Source of the DNA: Sambucus nigra
Lineage: Eukaryota; Streptophyta; Magnoliopsida; Dipsacales; Adoxaceae
Length of the DNA stretch: 64,000 bases
Assembly: GCA_949130495.1 (NCBI GenBank)
Contig: OX422210.1
Span: 498,891,760 to 498,955,759 of the forward strand
Direction of reading: 5' to 3'
This document shows, piece by piece, positions 22,055 through 33,127 of the stretch. The position numbers and the translations under genes were made by a program. Each line of letters begins with the position of its first letter. Within the stretch, counting starts at the first letter, position 1. The notes beneath the pieces were generated by a model. That model made no database searches. It worked only from the letters and a program-made list of their open reading frames with translations, and was not told the DNA's origin.

Positions 22055-22768
22055 GTTATTTTGGGAGAGAGCCTAATCTCAAAATATATGATAATGTTGT
22101 TTGATATAGATATTAAAAATCAATCATGAGGGGAACAAGAAGATTAACCCACGAACAAGGTGGTGGAACTTAAAAGGATATAAACTAAAGTTATTTAAAG
22201 ATAACATATTAAATGAAGCACCGTGGAATACCGAATATGAGACTAACATAATGTACGCATTAGGAGAATATCGAAAGAAATTCTTAGAGGATTAAAAGAT
22301 GGGGGAAAAAATATAAAGGAACTTGGTGGTGGAACGAAGAAGTTCAAAATATAGTAAAAATTACAAGGGAGTGCTTTAGACATGACAAACAACTAGAAAC
22401 AGAGAAATTTTTTAGAAATATATATAGGGTAAGAAAGAAGTTAAGAAAAGGGTAATAGATGCTAAGTTAAAGTCATATCATGATCTTTATACAAAAATTA
22501 AAACACAAGAAGGGGAAAAAGGTATTTTTAAGCTTGATAAACTTAGGTACAGAATAATAAAAGATTTGAATGATGTTAAGTGTATTAAAAGTGATGATTC
22601 AGAATCCTAGTCAAGGATGATAGGATTATGAAAATATGGAAAAACTACTTCGAGAGGTGATTAAATGAAGATAATGGGAGTAGATTAGATATAGAGGAAC
22701 TTAGGGATGTGGACGTGGGTGTTCGATACAAGTGTTTAACTGTAAACAAACTCAGAGGGAGGTGAAAA
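22055..22768 (+). pseudogene. LINE middle region between endonuclease and RT (decayed)
   Basis: The plus strand contains the KWWNLK-like stretch (KVVELKRI here), then TWWWNEEVQNIVKITRECF, AKLKSYHDLYTKIKTQEGEK and the acidic run SRLDIEELRDVDVG. This is the helical linker found between the endonuclease and RT of RTE-type LINEs. It resumes exactly after the hAT duplication and is interrupted again at about 22768 after REVKR. Stops and frameshifts are frequent. Confidence 0.75.
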
Positions 22769-24125
22769 GGTTTAAATCGACAATTTTGCCCAATTTTTCA
22801 AAAATCAATTTTATTTATAATTTTAAGCAACCTAGCACATGAATCAACTAGGTGAAATCACACAGGCATGAATCAAACAAAATCCAAGTTGTTATTAAGA
22901 GGTCTAGGTGAATTCTTTAGCTCTATAAAGCCTAATTCAATTTTTATGAATTTAATAAGATCTAGGTGGTATCTAAGTGTAGTGTGTGATGCAGGTGAAT
23001 AAAATAGCAAGCACAACATATGAGAAATTCATAACTCAAATTTTTTGGGAAAACCCCACATCCAGGAGTAAAAAACCTTCACGCACTTTAATTTGTTATT
23101 CAACTTGAAAATATTTTATACAAAGGAATAAGGTACCTTTCAATCATGGACTCATGAGTAGTCACCTATGAACTTTGGACTTTCCCCCATTCACTATCAA
23201 AAACCCACTTTAATATCCATAAGGTGAATATGGAAGTACACTCTCATCCTTAGAATCTCATCATGCTCCAATCTCCCCAGTAAAACGAAACACCTACAAT
23301 TTTAGATCTAGAAGTGTTGGATCAACCAATTCAAGTGAAATATAGTTTGAATTGAACTTTGTTTAGTGTTTATCTGAATCATATCACTCTAAATTTCCTA
23401 TTAAGACATAAATCACATATAAATCTAAGTTTTTCTCTCAATTTGAGGTGAACAAGTGAATTTGAAAATAAAGAAGCTAAACAAGTGCTCTTAACCCTGA
23501 AAATACTCTATCAGATGTATGTGAGGAATTAGGATTTTAGATATTTTGAAAAGAGAGGAAAAATGACCTATTTATAGGATTTTAAAAAAAATAGCTCCGT
23601 CGTATGCACGACAAAAATTAACCATGTGCAAGATATGCAAAAAAAAAAATGAAAAAGGGTTTCCCCTTTTGTTTGAATATAAATAAAAGAAACTTTAAAC
23701 AAAAGCACATTTCAAATTAGGTATTTTTTGAACATATTATGTATCAAAATCACTTGTTCAGACCTTTAAAAACACATTTTTATAAAAAAATGTGCAAGTG
23801 TGTGCATAACGAACAACGTTCAATCACAAAACTATGAAAATGATATATCTTTAATTCAGTAATGAAAGTCTTGTGAGGTAGAGTAGGTTTAGTATATCTT
23901 CAAAGTCCCTAAAGTCCATGTAGTCTAAATGAACGAGCCTCACTCTACTCAAACGTCTCACCTCGATTTGAGCTTATTTAGCTTGAATGACTCAACGACT
24001 CAATTCTTCGACACAAAATTTGGACAACTTTTATATAATTACAAATGCTTACATCTTCAAGAGAGACTCGAGAAAATATATTTTATTTCTAGAATTAGAA
24101 CAATAGATTTTAGGATGGATCTCTA
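22769..24125. mobile_element. Unclassified 1.36-kb insertion inside the LINE
   Basis: The LINE reading breaks after GAGGTGAAAAG and resumes at AAAAGTTGAAAATAAGG. A shared AAAAG is compatible with a short target duplication. The inserted DNA is non-coding and AT-rich and lacks obvious TG/CA ends or long inverted repeats, so I cannot assign a class. The boundaries are accurate to about 10 bases. Confidence 0.55.
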
Positions 24126-25595
24126 AAAGTTGAAAATAAGGAGGGATTTGGGACCAGATGGTATCCCTATCAAGACTTCGAAGTTCTTAGGGGAGGAAGG
24201 AATGTTTTGACTTAAAAAATTATTTTAAAAAATTATAATGACAGATAGGATACTCGATGAATGACGAAAGTGTGTTTTCGTACGTATTAATAAAAATAAA
24301 TGAGACATACAAAGTTGTTCAAATTATCGCGGTATTATGTTAATGAGTCATACATTGAATTTTTGGGAGAGAGTGATTGAATATAGATTGATACTGGAAA
24401 CAATAATATCTGAGAATCAGTTTATGTTTATGCCTCAGAGGTCGATAATGGAAGCTATTTATTTATTTATTTATTTATTTATTAAGGAGATTAATCGAGA
24501 GGTATATGGAAAAAGTTAAAGGACCTCCATATGTTTTTTTTATAAATTTGGAGAAGGCGTATGGTAGGATACCAAATGATATAGTATGGAGGGTTTTTAC
24601 ATAAAAAGAGTGACTCGTACATATATTGTTGTGATTAAGGACATGTATGATGGGGGGATGACTTTAGTGAGAACATCAACTTAAGAAAGTAGTGAATTCC
24701 CAATTATTTTAGGTCTACACCAAGGTTCAACACTAAGTCATTATCTATTTGCTATTGTTATGGATGAGTTGACTAAACACATACAAGATGAGGTGCCGCC
24801 ATGTATGTTATTTACATACGATATTATTTTAGTGAATGAGACTAGGACGGGGATCAATGCTAGATTGAAATTGTGAATAGAAACTCTAGAAACAAGAGGA
24901 TTTAAAATAAGCCGAATTTAAACATAATATGTGGAGGGCAATTTTATTAATAATAGAAGGACAAACATGGATGTGGTGAAGTTTGAGGGTTAAGAGATAC
25001 CTTGAAATGATTATTTTCATTATTTAGGCTCGATTATAAAAAAATATAGAGATATTTAGTGATGATGTTACTCACAGGATTAAAGCATGTTATGTTATGT
25101 GGAGAAGTGTTATTGGCGTATACATTTGAAGTTAAAAAAGAAATCCTATAGAGCAACCATTAAACCTGTCATATTATTTGGAAAAGAGTGTAAGGCAACC
25201 AAAAAACTAAACGTGTAGAAAATGAGCGTGGTAGAGATATGAATGCTAAGATGAATTTGCGGTAAAACTCGAAAGGATAAAATTATAAATGAATAAATTC
25301 GTGAAATTATAAAAGTAGTTCTTATAAAAGATAAATTGAAAGAAAATCAGCTTACATAGTTTGTACACATCAAATTTAGCCCAATGGATTTTCATGTATG
25401 ATTTAGTGATTTAGTTAGTATTTATGGTAACGCAAGGGGCAGTAGACTTAAATTGACTTGGCGGGATATTATTAAAAAAGACATGATATCATATGATTTA
25501 TTGAAGATATTACACTGAATAGAGTGGAATGAAAAAATACAGTTCATGTAGCCGACCCTAAATAATTGGAAAAAGTCTTTATTGGTTGAGAGTTC
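24126..25595 (+). pseudogene. LINE reverse transcriptase and C-terminal region (decayed)
   Basis: The plus strand shows the ordered RT motifs: LGPDGIPIK, SNYRGIMLMSHTLNFWERVI, ENQFMFMPQRSIMEAIY, LGLHQGSTLSHYLFAIVMDE, then the catalytic box read as LFTYDIILV (24808-24834), where active RTE-type enzymes have FADD. The first catalytic Asp is therefore replaced. Downstream come FHYLGSII and a C-terminal region that is only partly readable. A (TTTA)n expansion (24455-24482) lies inside the coding region. Stops occur throughout. Confidence 0.85.
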
Positions 25596-26040
25596 GATTT
25601 GATTGTCTTAGGTCAAATAAGATTGTTATAGGCCTATTTGAGCCATTTATGGCTAATATTGGTCGTCTTAGATCAACTTGATAGTTTGAGGTCAATTTTG
25701 ATCGCTAGATATCAATTCGACCGTCTTAGGCCAAATGAGGTTGTTGTAGGGCGATTTTAGCAATTTATGGCTAATGTTGGCCCCCCTCAGACCAATTTGA
25801 CTATTTTAGGTCAATTTTGATTTTTTTATAGGTCAATTTTAATTGTTAGAGATCAATTTGACTGCCTTAGGTCAAATGAGACTGTTGTAGGCCGATTTCA
25901 GCGATTTATGGTAAGCATTGGCCGTCTTAAACCAAATTGACCATTTGAGGTCAATTTTGATCGTTAGAGATCAATTTAACTATCTTAGGTCAAACGAGGC
26001 CATCGTAGGACGATTTTTTCCATCTTAGGAAAATAGTTAT
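25596..26040 (+). repeat. ~120-bp minisatellite A, right half
   Basis: Continues the array seen at 19540-20037 in the same orientation, with period blocks at about 25624, 25744, 25884 and 26004. One unit carries a ~20-bp internal duplication around 25810-25840. Confidence 0.85.
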
Positions 26041-26189
26041 TCTAGATTAGTTAGGCTTGTCTTTGGTCGACTCATTCCTCTATAGGATTATTAGATTAAT
26101 TTTCGATCAGTGTAACCTATTCTTGGAGAGATAGATTTTCTCTAATTCGTTCGACCGTGATTGGAGGGTTTGTACCTAATGTAGGCATA

Positions 26190-26739
26190 ATTGACTTGCT
26201 CTGAGTCGTGCCACCGGGAAACTGAATTGTTCAAAGCAGTACTACCGCTTAAAGGGTTAAATGCCAAATAGTTTGTGACTGATGTGTTTACCACTACTTG
26301 AGTGGGTTTAATGTTAAATTATAGGCAATCAACTTGTTCTAAGTCGTACGACTACTTGAGTGGGTTTATTTCCAAATCATAGGTGAATGACTAATTCTAA
26401 ATAAATCATAACAATGTTTGATTGGGTTTAAAATTGAATCGTAGATGTCCAACTTGAGTGGGTTTGTGGTGCCACCACTTGAGTAGGATTTTTTCCAGAT
26501 TCTCAGGTAATGAACTTGAGGTAAGTCATACTATTACTTTAGTGGGTTTGTGGTGCCACCGATGGAGTGGGATTTTTGTTAGATTTTCAGTTGTTCGACT
26601 TGATGTAAGTCCTATCACTACTTTATGGATTGGGCTTTTTACCAGATTCTCAAGCGACCGACTTGATTTAAGTCGTACCACTACATGAATGAGTTTATGT
26701 TACCAACATTCTAAGGAAAATGACTTGATGTAATCGTAC
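26190..26739 (+). repeat. ~60-bp minisatellite B
   Basis: Roughly eight imperfect units of about 58-65 bp built on CGACTTGATGTAAGTCGTAC, CACTACTTGAGTGGGTTT and CCAGATTCTCAGGT. The array stops exactly where the CACTA-type terminus begins. It is distinct in sequence from minisatellite A. Confidence 0.7.
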
Positions 26740-27226
26740 CACTATGCCAAAAATAAGAAATGGTCATGGTCCAAATCTGTGACCAACTATTCCAAACTAT
26801 GACCTATTATGTAACCCCATATAGGGGTGACCTACACCATCATTTGGTAATGGGTTGGTCACTGTCCAAAAATATGACACTCATGGACACTATCCGAAAT
26901 CGTTACCCTAATGGCGGGAAAAATGGGCCCAAAATGGCCACATAAGGAGTTATGGTTTTGGGTCATGACCATGAGCAAATGACCGCGACCATTTAGTGTG
27001 AAACATAGTCACAATTCACAACCGGGACCCAATACCGTGAAAACTTTTTAGTTGAAAATGGTCACAGAAAGGGGGTTACAGTTAGGGACCGTGACCCATT
27101 ACCGATGATTTTTGGGGGTCACAATTCTAGACAGTGACCAAGTCGACTAAACTGTTACTATTTAAATTAATCCAATTTGGTTATTGACTGGTTCATGGGA
27201 ATGAATCATGACCTAATTTCAAGTAA

Positions 27227-27257
27227 TGTATAAATAAAACCCGTCAGTTACACTCAA

Positions 27258-27309
<52 letters not shown>
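27227..27309 (+). promoter_or_regulatory. Candidate promoter: TATA box plus CT-rich leader
   Basis: TGTATAAATAAAA at 27227-27239 lies about 25-30 bases upstream of a (CT)n tract (27259-27309). This combination is common at plant transcription starts. It lies just inside the CACTA-type end, where element promoters normally sit. No coding sequence was recognised after it. Confidence 0.4.
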
Positions 27310-27314
<5 letters not shown>

Positions 27315-28401
27315 CACCAGAAGGCACCACCTCCAGAACTCTATCCCTCGACACCACCACCACCACCACCACTTTCACTGACTCTCTCTCACTCTCTCAC
27401 TAAAATACATATTTCTCTATGCATATGCATATGCGTGTATATATATATATATATATATATATGTTTTTGTATGTATATGTGTATGTATATGTATTTGTAC
27501 ATGTATGTGTATCTGTTAGGGCAAATGTTATGGTTAGAGAAAATGAATATGTATTTGTGTGATTTCATATTTGGTATGTATTTGATTTCGTGTGTATTTT
27601 CCTGTTTGTATGCTAGAGTTTGTATATTCGGCCTCTATATTTTAGTGTATGTGTATGTGTTAGGGAAAATAAAATGATGGTAATATATGTAAAATTTCAG
27701 ATTTAAATTTTATAATTTTTATTGTAAAATGATTTTCCTATAAACCCTCTTGTGTTCTTGATTTATTTTAATGATAATGTTGTATGAAAAAGGATTAAGC
27801 AATTAGAATTCAATTAGATGGGCATGTTTCAATAGTAGTTATTCTATTAATATGAATTGAAATTTTATTCCAGATATGTTGTTAGGTGCAAGTTGTTTAT
27901 GTTTAATTCATATGTTGTTCATCCCTTTACACAAAATATTAAGTACCCAAGATACTAAATTGAAATAGTAAATGTTTGGATTTAGTTTTTTGAACATAAT
28001 GTTATGTAATTGACCCCCTTTGAGAATATTAAAATGACATAAGATAAAAGTTACAAATTTAAATATATGTAACTATATTGGAATGATATAGAATAATTTC
28101 ATGAAAGTCTTAATTATCCCAGTAGGATAATAAATGAGGTAAGTAAATTGGTTATTGATTAGCAATATAAATCAAACCCTTATTAGGGATAAACAGTTTA
28201 GGAACTCCTACACTTGATGGGATTATTAAAAAATGGGTTGGGTATGGATTGGGGGGATTATAATTAATGAATGGATTCGTTGTTGATTAGTAAATTGGAA
28301 AAAACTACTTAGCCTAATTTTACATCATGTGATTGAATAATATATTAAAATGTTTTCTTCTCATTCCTTGTGCGCATGCAGTTGGATTACAATTATTAAA
28401 G
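27310..28401. other. Non-coding leader-like DNA
   Basis: A short (CCA)n run (27350-27372) and a (TA)n tract (27437-27460) are followed by AT-rich sequence with no domain. It could be leader or intron of the CACTA-type element. Confidence 0.4.
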
Positions 28402-31400
28402 CTCAATGTAATACCCCGTATTTTCATGCTATATTAATTTGGGGATTTATTAAATTTAATGTGACGATTTATTTAATAAAACAATTCGGAAATTTAAATA
28501 TGTTATAATTATTAACGTGACGAGAGTTAGTAATTATGGAAAACTTGTTGAATATTACTAATGAGCATAATAATATATTATATAGGTTATATTGAATGTC
28601 ATAAGTGAATTAAATGACTATTTCGAAAATTTAAGTTAGGACGTGCCCGTGTCACGTCGGGACAAATTTTATTAAATAAAATAATGAATATTTTATAAGT
28701 TGTCCGTATGGTCGTTTTGAGTGCGCTGACGCGTCCGAAAGGGTTGAGATAGTCAGAAAAGTGTACCCGGGGGTTTGGTTCGGGTCTCGGGGTGTTTTTA
28801 GGGCTAATTAGTGACCCGGGAGGGCATTTTGGTCTTTTTCCAAAATAGGGTAATTAAACCCACGAATTTTAGCAGCCTTTATCAGCTGGTTAGACTAGAC
28901 ATTTAGGGTTAGAACATTCAGAACCCTAAGACGGCCATTGGAGAAGAGAGGAGAGACCTTTCAAGGTGATTCAAGGCCAAAACACCTCCGTTTGCACCGC
29001 CGTCACCACCACCGCGTAGATCGCGAGGAGGAGAACACAACCACACCAAAATCAACAGGAAATCAGACTTCTGAAAATCCCAGGCAAGTGTTTAACTTGC
29101 GTATTTCGTTAGTGCAATGTTCATATTAGTTTAATATTAATTAGGAATGTAATCCATGTAAGAAAACCCCAAATTTTGATAGGAAATTGCATGTAGAGAA
29201 GATTAAAATCTTATGCTGGAAACTCTTGATGATATAGATGTATTACCCACGAATTTTGATGTTATATTAGGAAGAAATTCTGGAGAGAAACTGAATGGAA
29301 TTATAGTTATGAAAACTTTAGGGTTCTTAATGTTTAGATGAGATTTTGGGTTGTTTAACCATGATTAATGATGTATACACGCATGCTAAACGTTAAAAAC
29401 GTCTGGAATTATGTTAGTATGTTAGTAGCATACTTTTGGGTCGATTAGTGTTGGAAAATATGGTTATTGATGATGAGTTTTGATGAATTCCGTCACTGCA
29501 GTTTCTGCAGAATTTTTGCCCAGACCTGCTTGATCGATCGATCGAGCCTAGAGCATCAATCGATCGAAGGTTCGATAGATCGAGCCCCAAGCTTCGATCG
29601 ATCGACCCCTCCTGGCAGACTCCTATTTCCCTTGTTTAATTAGTTAACTTAAGTTTATCGTGAAATAATCTTTGGACATCGTAAATAAAATAATTTGGGA
29701 GACATTAAGGACCAGTAGGGTATATGGATAAATGTTAGAACCCTTAATCTTCAACGAGAATGGTAATTATGAGTTATTTACTTTAGGGTGGTAGATTTAT
29801 GAATTTAAAGGGTGAGGTGCGTAAGAGAGTCACGTTGGAATCAAATAAAGTCACGTACTGAATTTCAGATTGGTGAGGATATAATCCATGAGTGTTAGGC
29901 AATAAGGGAGAAACCCTTCGAGTTAAGGTTAGGAATGAAACCGTATGCGTAATTCTTTAAACGTGAAATTAAGAATAAACGGTATAATTACGGGTGATGA
30001 GAAGAACCTATATTAATATGGTAAAATGGTATATTTATATGATTGTGTGTACATATATTATATACATGTGAAAAACATACCGCGCTACTTGCTATCCTTG
30101 AGGTTGCCGCGCTGGGACAGTCTTATCTCGATGGGACCTTTATGGGGGATATTGACTTGTACCCTAGAAGATAGATATCCTTGGTACAGGCTATCGAATT
30201 GATAGTTCAGACGGTCCTAAGAGACGCGAGTATGTGCCATCCTCTTAGAGACTTGGAATCTATGCTTCGCCTCGATATTGTTTGTATATGTGTTAATACA
30301 ATTCGAGAGTGATTCCAAATTTGTATTCCCCTTGATTTGAGTGGTATGGGGTTTGGATAGTGGAAGTATGCACGCACCATAGTTTCGGGGTGCTGTTATA
30401 TATATATTATACGAGTAGCTATATATATATATATGAGATTATGACAATTGAAACTGTCTACTGCATGTGATAGTAGAACATAGTTGTTAACGCATATTAT
30501 TAAACACTTATATTGAAAAGTGTAATATGTCACTGGAAAACTGTATCGTTTTTATAAAGTTAAAAATAGGGAATTTTGGTTACAAATTGGAACATCTTTA
30601 AAAAAAAATGGAATCGCGTATTGTAAATCTTTCAGGTAATCTAAGTTAAGTTAAATCTTTTAGAAAGCCAAGTGCGATAGTTGATAAAACGAACCGTGAG
30701 GAAGGTTAGTGCGATAGGTGTGCACATTAGAAGAGAGGTGAGTATTTTCTCAAGAGAGAGACGCACTAATATGTTGTTGCATCGGCCTGTATCAATTTAA
30801 ATACTTGCTAACGTATTTTAAATCAAACACACTTTCGGGCTCTGACCCGTTTCTTTTTCTCTCTCTCTCTCTTGTATATATATATGTATATTTTCAGGTG
30901 CCCAGCCATAGGGGCGTCTTGCTTAGGATCCCTTGAGAAGAACGAGCTGCAGCTTAGGTGGGAGTTGCAGGTCACTTGAGTAGACGGCTTCTGTTATTGA
31001 CTCCACTCCTATTACTCTCATTTATTGGGCACGTGTCGCCCTTTTCATCATTTCATTTGTTGTTGGGATTTTGTATTTCATTTATTTCTAGTATTGTTCT
31101 ATGGGATTTATTCAGGATGGATTTGTGGTTTTAGTTCCATTTGTTGACATTCGATTGACAAATGTATTATGTTATTTGGTTTATTGTGGTGTGATTCCTT
31201 ATTGTAGAAATGTTGTTTTAATTAAAATAAATCTTTTTCTTTAATTAAAATTTGGAAAGTTTTGTATGGAAAATGTTTTGACACTTAGCTTAATTATTTA
31301 GGGTGTTAAATTGGAAAAATTATGTTTATCGACAGTGATGCTGAGAATGAACCAACTATTTATCTTGATTTAATTTAATAAAGGAGTGATCGCCCAGTAT

Positions 31401-31426
31401 TTAATTAGGCGGGGTGTCACACTCAA
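28402..31426 (+). mobile_element. Solo LTR (3015 bp, Tekay/Del-like) with perfect TSD CTCAA
   Basis: The LTR is 28407-31421 from TGTAATACCCCGTA to GGCGGGGTGTCACA, flanked by CTCAA at 28402-28406 and 31422-31426. It is clearly the same family as the LTRs at 35346 and 49644 but in the opposite orientation. It includes the ATCGAT-rich module (29531-29605), the GGGCTCTGACCCGTT block and an intron-like segment at 30738-30897 bounded by GAG|GTGAGT and TTTTCAG|GTGCCC. No internal sequence remains. Confidence 0.92.
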
Positions 31427-32730
31427 CTAATTCTACTTGCTTTCTTTATTCAGGTAATGTTATTTATATTTTCTTTTATTTAACATTGTATTAGTTATAG
31501 TTATAACTTCTTGGTTGAATTTTTTGTCCATGTCCACCCCTTCCTTTAGTGGTTTCTATTTGGGTGAACACAAATTGGTGGAAGAGATTGCACATTGATG
31601 GATACATATTAATTTTATGATTAATTTAATTAAATTGAACTAAAATTGGACTCATTGTGTATGATTGATTAATCGAAAAATATTAATTGGTTAATGTTGA
31701 TATTATGTGAATGAATATTAGTATATATATATTTTTGGTTAACTTTCTTGGTCGTATTCAACCCTTCTTTAAATAATTATAGTTTGGGTGAACACAAATT
31801 GGTGGAAGGTCTTGCACATTGATGGACACATAGTAATTTTAGGATTAATTTATTTAAAATGAACTAAAATGGACTTGTTGTGTTTAATTGATTAATTTGA
31901 AAATATTAATCACTTGAGGAACTCATAGTAATTTTAGGATCAATTAGAGCGTTTACTCCTAGTATTTAGTGTTGACGTCCCACATGAAAAAATCTTTTAT
32001 ACATTTTTTGACTTCTCATTCACATTAGACAAGACTTGTCATATTTACACCTTCCATTTATATATATTCTCAGAAAAAATGAGTCACAATAACAATTACT
32101 TTCAATGGATGACAGAAAGATCATGATTGAAACGCATAAAAACCTCTTTTATTAGTGTACGCCATATAGAAGGAACTCTTATTTACCATTATGGGAATTG
32201 AAAAATTGAACAATTCAATTACCTTACAAATCGTGGAGTTGATCTCTCGCAACCATAACTTTTCAATTGTATTCAATTTTCCTTTCTAGAATGCTGGGAT
32301 GAGGCAATAAAGAGAATTTTCACATTCATGACCCCAACTGTGCACTGACTCTAGTGACACAATGAGAAAATGCATAAAAAAATATTCGTTAATTGTGGAT
32401 ATAATTCCATAAACAAAGCATTCACCCTGATTATGACGTCTTACTAAATATGCACATTAAATGTGAGCTTGCAAAAAACTTGAAGAAGAAAGGATTTTGA
32501 GTTCCTATCACGGACATTTACATGGAAATCATAGATACTCTTCTGCCAAATTGGGTACGTGAAACTTTCCACAAATTTATAAAAATGTAGTATCAATTGG
32601 ATGGAAATAAGAAACACCGAGCATATTTTAAAATCTCTTGAAAAGGTATACACATGTGTGTATATATTTATATATATAGTCTTAAACATGATCGATATAC
32701 ACTCTTCATTATTTTTTAAAAAAAATTATT
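31427..32730. other. Non-coding DNA with a ~225-bp tandem duplication
   Basis: Two related blocks start near 31500 and 31730, sharing TGGGTGAACACAAATTGGTG and TTGCACATTGATGGAyACAT. A third partial copy follows near 31910. No gene is recognised. It may belong to the CACTA-type element that begins at 26740. Confidence 0.5.
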
Positions 32731-32737
32731 TATAGGA

Positions 32738-33127
32738 AATGTCGAACAATAATCGAGATGAACAACCAAATAACAAAAATCCTCCTCCAACTCACCCCTC
32801 TTCTAATCCACCAACTGAATTCTTGGCACTTGTGGATTTGCAATACTCCACTTCTTCGCAGGTTCATTCTACCACTCCATCTACATTGTCTCCGAGTCAT
32901 TAGACTCCACAAACCCATGTTAATCTAATTACCCCAAATGCTGTTATCGAGGAATATTAAGCACAAGATGAGAAACACATTTGGTTCTACGCTGCCTAGA
33001 ATCCTACTAATAACAAAAATGACATTAAAATTTTCAAAGCCCACTATTTGTCTCTCAGAAAGATGACTGTGGGCATCAGGGGCGCGGATAACTAGAAGAA
33101 CATTGATCGTGCCATAAATGATGATAA
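32738..33127 (+). pseudogene. Unidentified degraded reading frame
   Basis: After an acceptor-like TTTATAG|GAA, an ATG at 32738 opens a Pro/Ser/Thr/Asn-rich frame (MSNNNRDEQPNNKNPPPTHP) that runs 53 codons to a stop. The same frame continues with three further stops to about 33127 through segments such as NVIFVISR-opposite-strand overlap and, in this frame, FKAHYLSLRKMTVGIRG. The bias is protein-like, but I recognise no family. It ends where repeat C begins. It may be the exon of a transposon gene. Confidence 0.35.

Larger units (their letters stand above)
20038..25595 (+). mobile_element. RTE-like LINE, degenerate, interrupted by two later insertions
   Basis: A plus-strand non-LTR retrotransposon with endonuclease then reverse transcriptase in the order typical of plant RTE-type LINEs. 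The pieces are 20038-20851, 22055-22768 and 24126-25595. It carries many stops and frameshifts and a lost RT catalytic Asp. Its insertion point lies inside a minisatellite unit. The 3' end is near the ADPK-like motif (VADPK is typical; here the frame gives FM-stop-PTLNNW), followed by a short GTTG-type tail. The exact ends are approximate. Confidence 0.85.
26740..28406 (+). mobile_element. CACTA-type transposon left end (partner end not found)
   Basis: CACTATGCCAAAAATAAG at 26740 matches the terminal pattern of EnSpm/CACTA elements and resembles the CACTATACCAAAAACA end at 40304. The next 400 bases hold many direct and inverted copies of a GGTCACGGTCC/GGACCGTGACC motif, as expected of subterminal transposase-binding repeats. 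A matching ...GGCATAGTG end is not visible downstream. The 3-kb solo LTR lies inside or beside this element, so its right limit is unknown. Confidence 0.6.

Noticed and set aside
19540..26740. Regularly spaced repeats that might suggest a CRISPR-like array
   Set aside because: The units are diverged, ~120 or ~60 bp long and tandem, without unique spacers. These are eukaryotic minisatellites.
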